In this document: positions 16,880 to 30,482 of the stretch, one piece after another
How positions within the stretch are numbered: position 1 is the first letter of the stretch
Layout: every line of letters begins with the position of its first letter
Assembly: GCF_009870125.1 (NCBI RefSeq)
Contig: NC_046679.1
Span: forward strand, 16,306,001-16,370,000
Direction: 5' to 3'
DNA length: 64,000 nucleotides
From: Drosophila pseudoobscura
Lineage: Eukaryota > Arthropoda > Insecta > Diptera > Drosophilidae
Program-made: the position numbers and the translations under genes
The notes under the pieces: model-generated
What the model was told of the DNA's origin: nothing
Seen by the model: the letters and a program-made list of their open reading frames with translations, nothing else
The model's database searches: none

Positions 16880-19800
16880 CGCTATTGTTAAGGTTCTCGG
16901 TGAAAAGTTGGTAAATTTGTAGCTGTGTAAATTGGCTTCTTTTCACAGCTGCTGTTGGAAGTGTGGTTCCTTCCATTGGCTTTTCGGCGTTGCACTATGA
17001 GTTCCCTGTCGAGTTGCTGCACCACTTTACACCAGCTTTATTGTACAAATGATCCAGATTGTATTAAGTCCTATTTTGCTAGCTATTTGAGTCGTATTGC
17101 AAAGGCCACTGAATTAGTATTAGTTTTCGATTATGTTTTCAAATTATTCTGGACGACGATTTTCCATACTCAGGGAAAATCTACTGCTATCAGAGTTAAC
17201 TTTAAGAAAATTTAAAGGAAAACCTTTATATGGTAGCGAATTTTTGGGAGCAGTTCCTCTAAGGTTTCTGCTGCTGCTCAGAACTGACAGGGATTCCAGT
17301 CTTCCATTTTGTCTGCGTAGGGCTGCCTAGATGAACAAGAGGCGGAAGGTGGCAGGGTGGCAGGGGGCAGGTGGCATGTGGAAATTGTGGGCGAAAACGA
17401 ACAATGGAGGGAACGAAACAATCGGAAGAGTGAAAGGCGTGCCTAAAACTCCGTAAATTCAACAGTAGCCAGACTGAGGTATTATCTACTCGTAATTTGA
17501 TCTGTTACACGTGATTAGTGCATGTTTGGACCACAAGGCAGAGTCAAAGTGTAACCAATTAATTTCCTGCAGCTGTTGACAGGTGCCCAACAATACGTCG
17601 TTGCTCACTCAAGCCCCAGCGCTTGCATAACAAACAAATTATCCAGGCGACCGGGGTCCAACATAATTATGAGCCAGAGCCATGTGCCATGTACCATGTG
17701 CCATGCGCCATGGAGCTATGGAGCCATGGAGCCAAGAGCCACCTCCTCTAACTGGAGCCGTGCCGATACAAAGCCTCGGAATTCCGAACGAACTCAAAAG
17801 TCCAATTTCAGGCACATAATTTACGAAAAAAAGAATGAAAGAAAAATCGGTTTTCAATTGTGTGTGTACGAGTATGCTGGCCGGAGGGTTTGAATTGCGA
17901 TTGCGATTGCTATTGCCATTGCCTTGGAGTTGTGTATTGGGGAGGAAGGTGCTATATATTCTTACTTTCTCGGGTCCTACCCCTCGCCCAGCCATCAGAG
18001 AGCAACATCTGTGCTGTGTTTTCGGAGGCGCAATGGCAAATGAAAATTTGAAAATTATTGCAGCAGCAGACGAGGCGACGAGGAGAATGAGAAGGAGCAG
18101 GAGCAGGAGAGGTGGTAGAGCCCAGAGGCAGAGGCACCATCATTGAAATGTTTTTGGCACTTTTGGCGTGAAGTTGCCGATGCCGTTGCTGCTGCTGCTT
18201 CTTCGGCTGCCGTTATGATTATTATTATTATTGGCAGCGCCCCCCCGCCCCCCAATGGCCCACCGGAACAACAATGCATGGATGAATTCAGGAGTAATTT
18301 TCCGACTCGGCAAACGACAAACGACAACGACAAATTTCTTGCGCTCGCCTCTTTCAACACTTCTTGGGGCCATACGTTTTTGCGCTTGCCACTCCTGCTG
18401 GTGCTGCTGCTGCTGCTTTTGTTGCTGCATTTGAAATTTATGACTTTTTGACTATTGGCAACAGATTGTGGGGCGAGTTCATTATTTGGCATGGCAAACT
18501 TTTGAATTTTAATTCGAAAATTATGCCTCCCCGTTCCGTTTAGCCATTTTAATGAAGTGTGCGCTGTGCCCCATTTCGATGACGGTTTTTTATGGATTAT
18601 GAGTAATGTGGCAGGCCCCGACGACCAATTAACTCGTAAATAAACAAAACATTGCCCTGTTCAGGGCGTACTCCTCTAACTTATGGTCCGTGCAGTGGCT
18701 GCTCCTGTGGCAGCCCCAAACATCAGAGGCAACAAAAAGGCATGTTGACTCGCGACTCCCCAAAGGCGTTAAGTGTGTGCTCCGCAATGCGTGCCGTGAT
18801 TTGCCAAAAACTGAAGCGAACGCTTCCGTTGCAGGCTCTGTGTGATAGCTGGATACTCTATTGCGCTGATTATCCTTGAAAATGTGTCCTTACGTCCGCT
18901 AATTCAGAAATAGCTGTAAGCACCCACATTTAAGAAGAGTATTCCTCTTGGCTCCGAACAATGTTGTTGCAATATTTTACAGCAGCAGCACACTGCAGCA
19001 CTGACGGGGCAAAAAATCGAGTTAGTTGCCAACATTTATGCGCGTTTCCGGTTGCAATTGTCACGGGACACGACGACAACGGCCACGACAATGGCAACGA
19101 CAACGGAGGAGGGCAGAGGGCGGTTCCGCCAGCAGCATAGAGATTGCACTTGGGTGGGCGGGAGCTCTGGGCCCCCTACATAAAATATCAAGTTTTATGC
19201 ATTTAGCCAGCCGCGGGAGAGTGGGGAAACTGCCTGTCTGTACGAGCACTCGGGGCCTGTGCAAACACAAACTTTTAATTTTATTTCGGTCTCTGCGCGG
19301 CTGAAATACGAAGCCAATGCTGCAGCCTAGCAGTCCACTCCAGGCCGACACGGGTCTTAGCCAAGTCTCAGGCCCAAGACCAGCTACATTTCGGGCTGTC
19401 TATCGAGCATTTTATGAGCATTGGGTCGAGTCAGAGTCCGGCTTTTGGGCCACCTGCCCTAATTATATGAACTGCATTGGCAGGTTAATGGCCATGAGTG
19501 CAGCAACATTGTGCCACATTTACGTTTCGCAATTAATACTGATTGTGATGTACTAGAAGAGCTGCACCTGCACCTGCACCCGCCGCTGGCGCCAGCTTAT
19601 CCTTATCTATGAGAGTATCCAGGGCTCTTGTGGCAACTTTGTTGGCCATCGGTTATCACAGCCGAAAGCAGAGCTTCAGCAGCAGCAGGTCTGGTTAAAG
19701 CCCATCGGCTCAGACGCGATTAAAATGCAATAATAGACAAGCCAAATCGTTGATACTCAATATTCAGAAAATTGTTTGTTCAACAAAAAAGAAAAAAATG

Positions 19801-22800
19801 TAACATGGCCGCAAATGGGTTTTTCAATTATCACCGGGATTATGTTAATTTGCGCTACTTTCCCCTTTCCACTTTCACTCGCTCTTCAACCGCAACAAAT
19901 CGCCGATTTATGTGCATTTAGTAAGCAGATTTTACAGATTTTACACATGTTACGGCATCAATTTATTGTTAAGCGTGCGAAAGAGTGGGCGGAGCTCTGG
20001 CTCTGGGTGTATGGGCTGTGATAAGAGCGTTACCTGATGTAAAAGTCAGGGGTTACATTCTGAAAAATCCATTATGGGATTACTGTTTTTAATTGATTCC
20101 AAAATATGAAATTACTTTTTATAGCTGCATATGCGCTATTTAAATTAAAGAGAGTTTTGCCAGAGACTTTAATTAACAAGACGCTGCATGAGGCACCAAC
20201 TATCTGTTCTATGGCTGGGTATTACGTGATATTCCCTAGACGAAAGGTGCGTGGAGTTTCAATTCTCGCTTCACTTATATCTCGTCTCTGTATGCTAGAC
20301 AAAACTTTGGGCATACAAATAGTTACTAGACTAATTTTATTTCTTATGAAAGGGTTTTTCTGTTCTATTAGTAATGGATGAGTTTTCATCAGTTTTTGAC
20401 ATTTACTCTCTCTCTCTCTCTCTTCATATACATATGTATATATCTCACCGCTTAATTTATCATACGGAAACTCGCCTTCTTTGGAACTGAGTTTGGGTTC
20501 AAGACAGCCCGTAAATATTACTTTGATTCGACTTGTGATGAATCTTTTCAACTATTTCATTATTCTCCACCAACAAAAGGAAACTTTTCCAGCGACACAG
20601 ATTTAATTTCCATTCCATTCGGGCATAGTTTCTTTTGGGGGAATTCAATGCTAGTTTCGCACTTTCAGCACGAAAGCTCGTCATTTAATTACAATGGCCA
20701 GGGAATGGAATGGGCATAGAAGAGACATTCCATTTGGCCAGCAAATATGCTATTCGAGAGCAAGAAATAGCGTCCGAGTCCGACTATAGTTGGCTCGTGC
20801 AAACATAAAAGTATCCAAGTTTAGGCAAATTAAATTACATACTTGAGTGGGGGTCCCGCCGCAGTCCAGAACCAGAACCAGGACCAGGACCGAAAACACC
20901 AAATCAAAGATGCGGCGGCAAAGATGTGTTAACCATGGCCGGAGCTACGGACGGTTCGAATTAGTAGACACAAAATATCTTAAATTATTTTGGTATTCGG
21001 GTCCAAACGAAACTTTTCCTCGGCACACTTTGACACATTTTTGTTGTTGTTTCTGTAGATGCTGTTGGCGTGGGCGGGCGAGGGCGAGGACTGCGGCACG
21101 TTGGTGACGCCTCCAGGGCGCATTGGAAATGGAGTGGACAGACGGAACAGACCGTAGCCGGACCGGACCGGGCCGGAGTGGAGCGGGCATGTTGGGATTG
21201 TTTGATGCTTTTAGCTAAAGGGCCAATATTGATTTCGATCTTAATTAACTTTGGCACATTTGCAGCAGTCGCCAGTCGCACAGTCGTGCTGGATGATTCT
21301 CTCTCTGGACGCCCGTCTACTTTCCGCCCACTCCCCAAAAAAAATCAAAAAATAAATACACAATCGAAAGCCGCATGTGTAGATACCCTGGCAGATCTAA
21401 GGGTATCATTTCGATGATAATGATGGTATAAGGTTCCAATGGAATCTTCCAAAGCTTTGTAGAAGAGCTTTGGTATTTGGCGGAACTACTAGTTTTGTCA
21501 GGAACAGACATGGGGTCGTCATAGCCCTCTGGAAAGGGTATTCAAAATAGAACCGGAGACACTGTCCTACATTGCCCACAGAGAGCTTTATTTGTGCTTG
21601 TTTTCTTTTCGGGTTGCTCCTTTTGCTAATTTGTTTGTGTGGACGTCTCTTTTGCTCTCTCCATCCATCTCTACTTCCACCTCCACCTCGTCCCGCACTG
21701 ACACCCACTCTACCTATCGGTTTCGCTTTCACACAGGTTTTGCGCCAGTTCAAATGGGTGTCAACCCTGGCAGCAAGGAATGGCAGCTGCAAAAAGTTCC
21801 TACTGTGGCCAGTGTGTGGTCTGCAGCACAAAGTCTGCAGTCTGGTCTCTGCTCTTTGGTTGTACCTCAACTCACAGTCGTATCGCACACAACATACTCT
21901 CTTATTGCCTTTGTTTGTGTGGGCTTATGTGCCGTGCCTCAACTTTTGCCATTATCAGTTTTTACCACCCCCCAGCAGAACCGGCAGTAACCCTTCGCCT
22001 GACCCATGGCCACGCACTGATATGGTATTTTTTGATTGGTTTTACAAAGACTTCAGGTGGCGTTCTCTTTGCGTTTTAATTGCCAACTGAACAGTTTTGC
22101 ACCCCTTTCTGTGGGGGAGTTTGGAGGGGGCTGGCGGTAGACTGTGAGAGAAAACAAATTCAAGCAAATATTGTTCTTGTCTGCAGAGCTCAAAGAGTAA
22201 GGAGATGATGATGTGATTGTGAGTTTTCTCCTATTTTTCTAGATACCAGAGAGGCAATTCCAATCAGAGTAGACCTCTTTTTTGTTAACAGGTGATAAGG
22301 ATTGAGTTTCAGCACTCCATTTGGTTCAACTTTCCTTTGTGTCTGTCTATAGGTAAGTTTTCAAGCGGATCCCCCCATTCCTCCCTAAGCATTCCCACTT
22401 TGAGGGAGTGTTCTTGGGTAACGTCTGTTCGGTCTATTATTAATTGCTAATTTGTTAATTAAAATCATTTTGGCAGCGCACATTGTCGTGCGCGCGGGGC
22501 TTGCTTTGATGTGACCTTAAGTAGGCATAATTATAATGCATATTGAAAGGCATATTCGGGGATTGAGCGTTGCGTATTTATTTAATTACAATTGGGCCGA
22601 CTTTCAACTTGAATGGCTGCCCCTGACAAAAGGCGGACAAGTGCGGACAAAAGCTCAATGGAAAGGCATTTAATAATAATATTAGTCAAATGCTGATGGC
22701 TGAGATGGCTGGCAGCCGACGCGATGTTGAGTTGCCAGGCGTTTAATTAATGAAAACATTTCGCGTTGCATGGAAATGCTTAAAGTGCGCGGGGGGGCAG

Positions 22801-23023
22801 CAAGCAGCCAGCAGCAAAAAGTGAAACTGAAAGTGGTGCATAAGGAAGAAGAAAAACCAAACATCTTCCAACCGTTGTTGTTTCCACTGCCAGCACAAAA
22901 CTTTTAATTAAACAATTTTTGGCCTGGCAACGCCGAAAAAAAGCAACGAACTTCTAAGGACAAATTGCATAAAAAATAGAAGCAGAAGAAACAGCAGCAG
23001 GAGCAGGAGCAGCAGCCAGTAGC

Positions 23024-23105
23024 AGTACCAGTACCAGTACCCGTACCCGTACCCGTACCCGTACCCGTACCCGTACCCGTACACATACCCGTACCCCTAC
23101 CCGTA
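23024..23105. repeat. TACCCG/TACCAG hexanucleotide array
   Basis: About thirteen tandem six-base units, TACCAG at the left passing to TACCCG, with single-unit variants (TACACA, TACCCC) near the right end. It is the longest hexamer array in the window. Confidence 0.9.
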
Positions 23106-26100
23106 ATGGTTGCGCATTAGACAGTCCGCCCAGCATTTAAATCTAATTAAATGGCTGACTTTCCGCCTTGTCTTGTTGTCATGCAAAACCAAATAAATTT
23201 GGTACATACATTTGCCCCAGTCGTACAATCCTATGGCAACAGATGAACGGCGGGGGAAGCTTAAAGCCGGGAAAGAAACGAGTGCCTGGCCAGCCAGTAA
23301 ACGCCTTGCAAGTTGACAGAAACTTTTAATAAGGCAAACGAAAAGTAGAAGAACAAAAAAGCCAAATACTAAGAGCAGCCCTCCTGAGTAGTGGGCAAAT
23401 AGAAAACGCAGCAAAACTCTCATTCATTATAAACATTTCTGGCCAGCTATAATTAGAGTTTACTTTTTGCCCTGTCCGCTGCAGCGGCAGTGCTGCAGAG
23501 ACCAGATAAAAAACTTTAAAGGTAAAGTCTGTCGCTAGCCAGGACTTTCCAAAATGACATTACACATTACGCTTAGGAGGGGCCAGGCCGTAGTCGCCAC
23601 AACAGAAACAGCAGCCATTAAATTGACATCGTTTGCATTTATTTGGTTTCATTCCAATCTTTTTTTCTCCAACATTTTAGCATAGAAATTCGACAGGAGG
23701 GTGGACGAACAGGACATGGGGCTTCGCTAGGGAAACAAAAAAAATTTCCATAGCGTGGGCAAACCCTTTTGATGTAACCAAGCTTTTGACTTGCGAAATC
23801 AACGCCACAAAATGCAAAAAAGGGCCAGCATCCACCATCCACCATCCAGCATCCTCCATCCACCAGATCCAAGATGGTTTCGCTTACGGAAAACAAAAGG
23901 CAAACGCTGCTCCAGCTGCTAGCTGCCAGTAGCCAGTCCTTCTGCCCTTCTGCACTCCCCTGCTGTGCGGCACAGCACAGCACAGCCTTTGCTTTTGCTT
24001 TTTGTTTGTGGCCCTGTCATTTTTACAGACTAAATTAAAATATCTGGCCAAAAAAATGGCGGTCTAATTTACATTTGTAAAGCAAATGCCAGGCCAGAAG
24101 CCTTTTCGTGCTTTCTCCCCTTTTTTTTGCCGCTTAGATTCTGGGGCAGCCAAATCTTAATCACTGTCAAGTTCAAACGCCCAAAAGCTCATGAATATCA
24201 ATGACAATCCTGAGCGAGGACACTTTTAAGCGGTTTCGCCCCAGCAGCCAACACCCAGCACCCAGCACCCAGCTCAACTCTTCTGCTCAATCCTGGTCTC
24301 AGTTCAGTTTAGCGTATCAAATTTGAGAGTGTCCAAGTGTTAAATGAATTTTTGCATATTTATTTCCAATGTTTTTTCTGCGTACAAATATCTTTCTCTC
24401 CGAGAGCAAGAGAGATGGATGGAAAGCTGAAAACTCTCTCTCTCTCTCTCATTGCCGTTTGACAATTTATTTAATAAAAATAAATTAAGTTTACTTTGTT
24501 TGGCGTTTGCACATACTCGCAAATTGAATGCGTTTGTATATGCTTTACTCTTAATTAATTTTTAATGACACACAATTTCATGTATGTATTTATCAGCAAA
24601 TTTAATGCCAAAATGCATAACGGTAAATTTGCAAGCCAAGTGGTCAGAAAATGAGGCGAACCACTCGCCCATAACCAGTTAGTGCAATTATCGACAAATC
24701 ATTTGAATTTTCTCTAAATTTGCCCACACTACTCCCCATAGTCATGTACGATTAATGGAGTGTTCCCTAGAGGGGAGAAGGGACCATAGGGTCAGTAAAA
24801 AGGGGTTAATGGGAGCTATGCTGATCGTAAAAGGTGGGTCCTCCTCCATCTGAATGCTTCTAGAAATCTGGAAATTCGCCTGGGCATACCGGTTAAAGGC
24901 CCTTGGGTATCCATAGTTCTATTAGCTTTTCGCTGATAATATTGATTGTTATATCCACGAATCCTCTATGGGACATTCTCATTATTCCACAAAGTGGAAC
25001 AGGGGTAACAGCAGGAGGAACAGGATCTCTGTAACCGAAGCTGCTGCTACCAAAAATCTCCAGAATTTGTGAATTATTTACTGACCTTTTGGGTCAATTA
25101 GCATTAGCTAATAACTCGAAGAAATCCTCAGCGGAAGACCGACCCAGTTCTCAGTTTCAGTTTCAGTTGCAGTTCTATTTCCCTTTCTAGTTCCATATAC
25201 AGTACACGGCTATTAGAGCACCATTTTTCGAAATGTGTGCTTGGCTTGCACTCTGGCTTAATGCTTTCATTCGAGTGGCCCGCATGCTCAACTTGCATTT
25301 AAGTGCAAAAGTTTCTAATTATGTGCCCGGAGAGAGAGAAACTAACCAACGAGAATGGGCATGAGATGTTGATGTTGATGACGACGACGGCGATGGCGAT
25401 GGCGGCGGCAAAGGCGACTTGAGACCGGAATGCAATGGCGAGTACAACACGCTCTCAGCAAATTAATAGACTGTGAATATGTTAATGACGCAAGTTTTGT
25501 GCGCTTTGACGGGATTTGAGAAGCGTTTTTAGAACCCAAACCGAACCGAAACGAGCCAAACCGTGAAAAGGTGGCAAAAAAGTTAGGCTCTTGGCATTAA
25601 TAATAATCACAACAATAATGAGAGGCAATAAAAATATATAATTTCTTCACTAAATTCCAATGGGCTGACGGATCCTTTGCCCAAGGACGAGGACGACCTT
25701 GCCCAAGTTATTTATTGTGTGTATTTTGGCCCCGTCCTGTGCCTAGTGCTAATTTAAATTTATTGTGCCCAAGCAATTTCCAAGTGGCCCCGCTATAAAT
25801 TTACAAATGCTAAGCCGCCGCTCAAGCCGCAACCATTAATTATAATTCATTGGAGATGGTTATTCCAGTTGCCGTGAGAAGAAGAGTTACCCTGCGTTGA
25901 TGAAATGCGTGTCCTAGAATATGGTAACACAATCCTGGCAGCACTAAATCGATTATGTCTAAAAGCAAAAGGGTCCCTAACTCACACACATAGCTGGGCT
26001 CACCAGCTTCGGCAGTCTGTACACGTGAAAAAATCTAAAGCAAGGAATAAATGGAGGGCCAAAGCGTTAACCCGTTGTAGACAAATGCTTACAAAAGTAT

Positions 26101-26341
26101 TAATTTTCATATAAACAGAATGGCAAACAGTTTCTACTAAAATCCATTGAAAATTGCCGAATTTGGCTCAGTGTAGGGCTTGCAGACTGTAGCTCGTTTA
26201 ACGAAGTTGTCGTCCAGCTGTCATGTGCGCTTTTGCTGCTGCTGCTGATGGTCCTGCGGTTCTGCAACTTTTCATGATGGGCCGGCCAAAAAATTACACA
26301 TGTAAATTGCATGTGCAGACCGCAAAACGAGTTGGCCCGTG

Positions 26342-26342
<1 letters not shown>

Positions 26343-26390
<48 letters not shown>

Positions 26391-26469
26391 TGTGTGGGCC
26401 CCAAATAAGGTGTCAATAAATTCTGTTGCTGCTGCTGATGGTGCTTCTGCTGCTGCTGCTGCTGCTGCT
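26343..26469. repeat. TG dinucleotide run followed by CTG trinucleotide run
   Basis: A TG run of about 44 bases (26343-26386) with a short GGG-broken extension to 26397, then CTG triplets with an uninterrupted block at about 26445-26469. Frames across it translate as Cys/Val or Leu/Ala homopolymers and are not genes. Confidence 0.9.
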
Positions 26470-26870
26470 ACTGTTTGGTGCTGCTGCTGTTGTTGCCTTC
26501 AAGCGTTTAATTTGCAAGTGTCAAATGTCAATAGATTGCTGTCAGATGCTTGTCGCTGCATTAAAGAGCGTTGTTATGGCCCGAAGCGGTTGGCAATGAT
26601 GAGAATGATGATGGTGTTGGTTGGGGCGATGACAAAACCGACTAAGCCCAAGTCAAACAATCAACCATATGGAGGTAGAGGCTGCAATGGTGGCTAGGGC
26701 GATGGAAGATCCTTGGTCAGTGACCACACACATGTCATCCTGAATGGGTAAAACTTGATGTCTGACCTTTTGTGGGGCTATTTGCATTAAATTCTGACGC
26801 CAGCTGCTGTGAGCTGACCCAAAGTTCCTGCTTCTGCTGCTGACCCAAAAGCTTTAATTACAATGCACGC

Positions 26871-26952
26871 ACTCCCCCTGGCACTCCCCCTGGCACTGCC
26901 CCTGGTACTGCCCTTGGCACTGCCCCTGCCCCTGGCACTGCCATTGCCTTTG
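26871..26952. repeat. Imperfect GGCACTGCCCCT 12-base repeat
   Basis: Six or so imperfect 12-base units based on GGCACTGCCCCT, with C/T and T/C changes and one shortened unit. Confidence 0.75.
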
Positions 26953-27657
26953 TCCTGGCTTGCCTCGTTCCCCATCTAAATCTATTATTTGGCAACATTC
27001 AAGCGTGAGGTGAGGCTTGGGCGGGCGATTAAAAATTAATTTGACACTTTGCGCTTGCATGTCAAAGTATGCGAGAGGGCCCTGTCCAAAAACTTTTGCC
27101 GAGCGCTTAGCTTGCATAATAATTAATGAATGCTGTGGGTGGGGAAAGCGGGAGAGAGGAAAAACTGCAATGGCCATAATTAACGCGTTTCGTGTGCGAC
27201 AAATGATGGTGCTCAGACTCCTTTCTGGCCGGGTGCTGGGGTGTGACGGGGGGACGTGTTTTGCCTCACATTATTTTTAATGGGTTTGTGCGTGTTGTAT
27301 TTGTATTTGTATTTGTAGCGGGCTATTACTATTAACTTGTTGCCTCCACCGTCCGTGCTCATGCAAGAAAGCCATTTTCCCATAGATCGTTGTCGCCATC
27401 TTGGCCAATGTGGCGCATGATTATTATTTTGCTACTCGAGTTTCCTTTCATGGCTATGCATTTTCGCGCCTTCCAGAGTGATGTTTGATTGGCAAATGAC
27501 GGACCTCATGCCAGGAGGTTAATTATAGCGATTCCTTTACCATAATTGGTCCGATGGAGCTGCCTTTGGCAGAGTCCGGCTCCCGCATAAGTCTTTCAAT
27601 TTTCTTTGGCACGTGATTGCCACTGAGCCACTAAGCCCCGTTGACATCCACGCCACT

Positions 27658-27736
27658 CACGTGCATCGATAGCCAGCTTACAGCTACTTAAGCTGCTTCA
27701 ATCCCTTTAGCAGCGGTTTCCTATCGATGTCACGTG
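27658..27736. promoter_or_regulatory. Inverted pair of E-box plus CGATA modules (insulator- or enhancer-like)
   Basis: The left arm is CACGTG followed by CATCGATAG (27658-27672). The right arm is CTATCGAT-GT-CACGTG (27721-27736), the reverse complement of the left arm apart from one extra base. The 48-base spacer holds a smaller inverted repeat, GCTGCT (27692-27697) and AGCAGC (27709-27714). A third CACGTG lies at 27610-27615. CGATA is the known core of BEAF-32 boundary sites and overlaps the DRE. CACGTG is the canonical E-box. Function is inferred from motif arrangement only. Confidence 0.4.
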
Positions 27737-28751
27737 TGACCTCCGCTTGTGTCAGTTGTCCTCAACATTTAGCATTTTTTGGCATGTTGGTTGCGGAGTC
27801 GCGGCGGTTACGGTAAACATGGCCAAGAATTAAGCTTCATCGGATTAAAATATTATGCTAACATTTTGGCCAACTACTTATACCTTGTACCATACGGAAA
27901 TTGTGTCCAATTGAATGCTGGAATTTTTTCCTTCCTTCAGAATCTTCACAGCTTAGAGTTCTTGAGGGTTCGGAGAGTTCTGAGTGCACTGTCCACCGGT
28001 GCAGTTTCTGGGGAAACGATTACCTAAGAAAAGCTGATGAAATTTGTACATTTATTGTACGAGTAAATGCCATCCAAATTAGCCTCCTTGCCAGTAGCTG
28101 AAGTGAAACTTTGGTCGCAACGCCATCTGTCACTGAGGGAGTTCTCTTGTATCTAATTCTTCAAAGGCTTTTGGAAGGGGAAAGTAAATTTCTGAAATGC
28201 AACGAAAACTTTGCTTGAAAAGGAGGAATGGATGCATCCCAGGAGCAGAGGATGTCGCACTCAAGGCTGCTGCCAAGGTAGGGTATTGCCCCAGCAGATA
28301 CGGCAGGAGCTCCTAATGAATTACTTTGCAGAATTATTTTGCCATTTGAACGCGGACTAGGGACCAGTTGAAGCCAGTTGGGATTTATTTAGGACTTATA
28401 GTTTATTTTTATTAAAAAATTTTCGCAAATATAACTTTAACATGCATAAAGGGGCAGACAGCGGGGAGCTTGAAAAAAAGAAGTGATAAATATATTCCAA
28501 GCAGCTGCTGCCATCTGGAAATGCATAATTGTCGCGCCTGATCGATGGGACTCATAAATTGGCTGACTGGCAATGACCTAAAGCATATTTAATTATTTAA
28601 TTAGCACTATCTAAAGAGCGCATCTATAATTTTATGCATCGACAAGCATTAATGGCGTCATAATAATATTAATATGTGGCCGACAGCCACAACTGCATGC
28701 AAGCTGTGCTTTTCCCATAATTATATGCCACTCCCACCCCACTGGAAGTAC

Positions 28752-28791
28752 TGTTGCAGTTGCAGGTGCAGTTGCAGTTGCAGTTGCAGTT
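28752..28791. repeat. GTTGCA hexanucleotide repeat
   Basis: Six or seven tandem GTTGCA units with one GGTGCA variant. Confidence 0.85.
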
Positions 28792-29375
28792 TCCATAGCA
28801 GCAGCTGGCACTGCAACAGTGCTGCCACGAGTGCGACGAATACTCTTACGTATGCAAAGCCGATTGAGAGCAGTGCATAGAAATTGCTTTGATTTCACGG
28901 TTGATTGAAGTGCATTGAATACACTATGGAAAAAATATGTAGTTAAATGCATAGTGTCCCAAAAGAAAATGATTCAATAAGATTGAACCATTTCCTTGGT
29001 ACACGAATTTCTTAAATTTTTAAACTGAATAAGTTCTTCTTAAGTGTTATTTTTTGTTCACATTGTCTTTGGCTTGATCTTATTATCAGATTCTAATTAG
29101 CTTTAGAATATTATCCTCAGGAGTTTTCCCTCAGTGTAGGGAATTATTTGCCATTGTACTAAGAAGCAAAAGTGGAAGAGAAACTTACAAAGAGAAGGAT
29201 ATTTCAAAGCAAAGAGCTTTCCAATTAGTCAGAAAGTGCACTCCTTCCTCAATGTATGTTAAGATTCTGACCTAAGAATCGAAGAGCTAAATTGCACTAA
29301 CCCTTCGTAGGAACACATTATAAGTTAATACGAGGGGGAACGTTGTGAGTTGCTGCGGAACCCGCAACTCTACAT

Positions 29376-29728
29376 TTATACCCGATGCTTAGTCAGTATG
29401 GCTCTCCTCCGGCAGACACCGGTAATATTAAGCGACACGACGAAGAGGGCGGAAGTGGGCATGGCAAAGTTTTGAAATATACTTGTAACAGTGACATATC
29501 ACAGAAGTCCGGATATAAAATGTCATTGCTCTAGCTCTTATAGTCTTTGAGCACTAGGCGCTGACAGGGACGGACAGACAGACAGGGCTCAATCGACCCG
29601 GCTATTGATGCTGATTAAGAATATATATACTTTATGGGGTCGGAAACGATTCCTTCTGGACATTACACAAATCCATTTTCACCACAAATCTAATATACCC
29701 CTATACTCATTTTGAGTATCGGGTATAA
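29376..29728. mobile_element. Obscura-group dispersed repeat with terminal inverted repeats (non-autonomous DNA element)
   Basis: The ends are inverted repeats of about 14 bases: TTATACCCGATGCT at 29376-29389 and AGTATCGGGTATAA at 29715-29728, with one mismatch. Internally it has the block GGACAGACAGACAGGG and GAATATATATACTTTATGGG followed by GGTCGGAAACG, which I recognise from memory as a very abundant family in D. pseudoobscura, related in sequence to the DINE-1/SGM group. Just left of it (29347-29370) is a hairpin, GAGTTGC and GCAACTC, that I believe often accompanies this family, so the true left end may be near 29330. It has no coding capacity. Confidence 0.7.
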
Positions 29729-29882
29729 AAATTGGTCATAGAAAGAGAGCATAATCAGTGCTAGGATTGAAGCTACTGAATTCTACTGTTCATATTTCAA
29801 ATTTATATTGAAAAAATTGTAATAAATTTGCAGGAGCACTGCGTTGATTGATTGCGTTCCACGCAGCCATACAGCCAAACAT

Positions 29883-29930
29883 CAGCCCCAGCCCCAGCCT
29901 TAGCCCCAGCTCTAGCCCCAGCCCCAGCCT
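29883..29930. repeat. CAGCCC hexanucleotide repeat
   Basis: Eight imperfect CAGCCC units with TTAGCC and TCTAGC variants, about 600 bases upstream of Obp83b. Confidence 0.8.
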
Positions 29931-30482
29931 CACTTCAAGGCAATTGAGTTATGTTGAGCATTTCAAATATTTCACTTTTGTCTGCGCGAATTCGCTGATG
30001 CGGGGATGTCAGAAGAAACGCAATTTTGAATTGAATTTGACATGTATTTTTTTTGTGCCAAGCATTATTTGACTTTTATGACATGTTTCCCTCCGCAGAG
30101 CAGAACAGAAGTCACTTTCCCTACACTCCACTCGTATCGTGTGCGTGCTGCAACACCCACAACAAATAAAGTGTTCGGATCGGCCCAGCCTCCTGGGGAT
30201 GCATCCGCCCAAACTCGATATTCGAAAAAGTTTAGTCGCTGCCACATACAATCATCGCTTAATTTATATGTTTCTGGTTTTTAGTTTCCATTTGAGATTT
30301 CGCCATCAATTGGTGCTCTGTATGCTGTCATTTATTCATTTGTCCGCGTTCGCGTGCTGCCAAATGCATTTGAAATTCGATTGCAATTGCAACCTGCAAT
30401 TAGTGTGCGTTTGGAGTGTCTCTAATGACAGTCATCATGGTTCAATATCGTATCGCATCTGTAGCATTGGGCTGCAAATCTC

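Larger units (their letters stand above)
16880..30480. other. Long intergenic region with scattered regulatory and repeat elements
   Basis: About 13.6 kb with no gene I can support. Separately listed are a TACCCG array (23024-23105), TG and CTG arrays (26343-26469), an inverted E-box/CGATA element (27658-27736), a GTTGCA repeat (28752-28791), an inverted-repeat transposable element (29376-29728) and a CAGCCC repeat (29883-29930). On the minus strand, a TATAAAGG (17230-17223) lies about 340 bases upstream of the akirin-like start and could serve it. ORFs at 20106-20381, 25905-26114 and 27779-28027 start with ATG but have no recognisable features. Confidence 0.6.

Noticed and set aside
20106..20381. 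91-codon ORF starting MKLLFIAAYALF, signal-peptide-like
   Set aside because: ATG-initiated, but composition matches surrounding A/T-rich intergenic DNA, with no cysteine pattern, family motif or gene signals.
26311..26697. 128-codon ORF with Cys-Val and Ala/Cys tracts
   Set aside because: Direct translation of the TG and CTG microsatellites.
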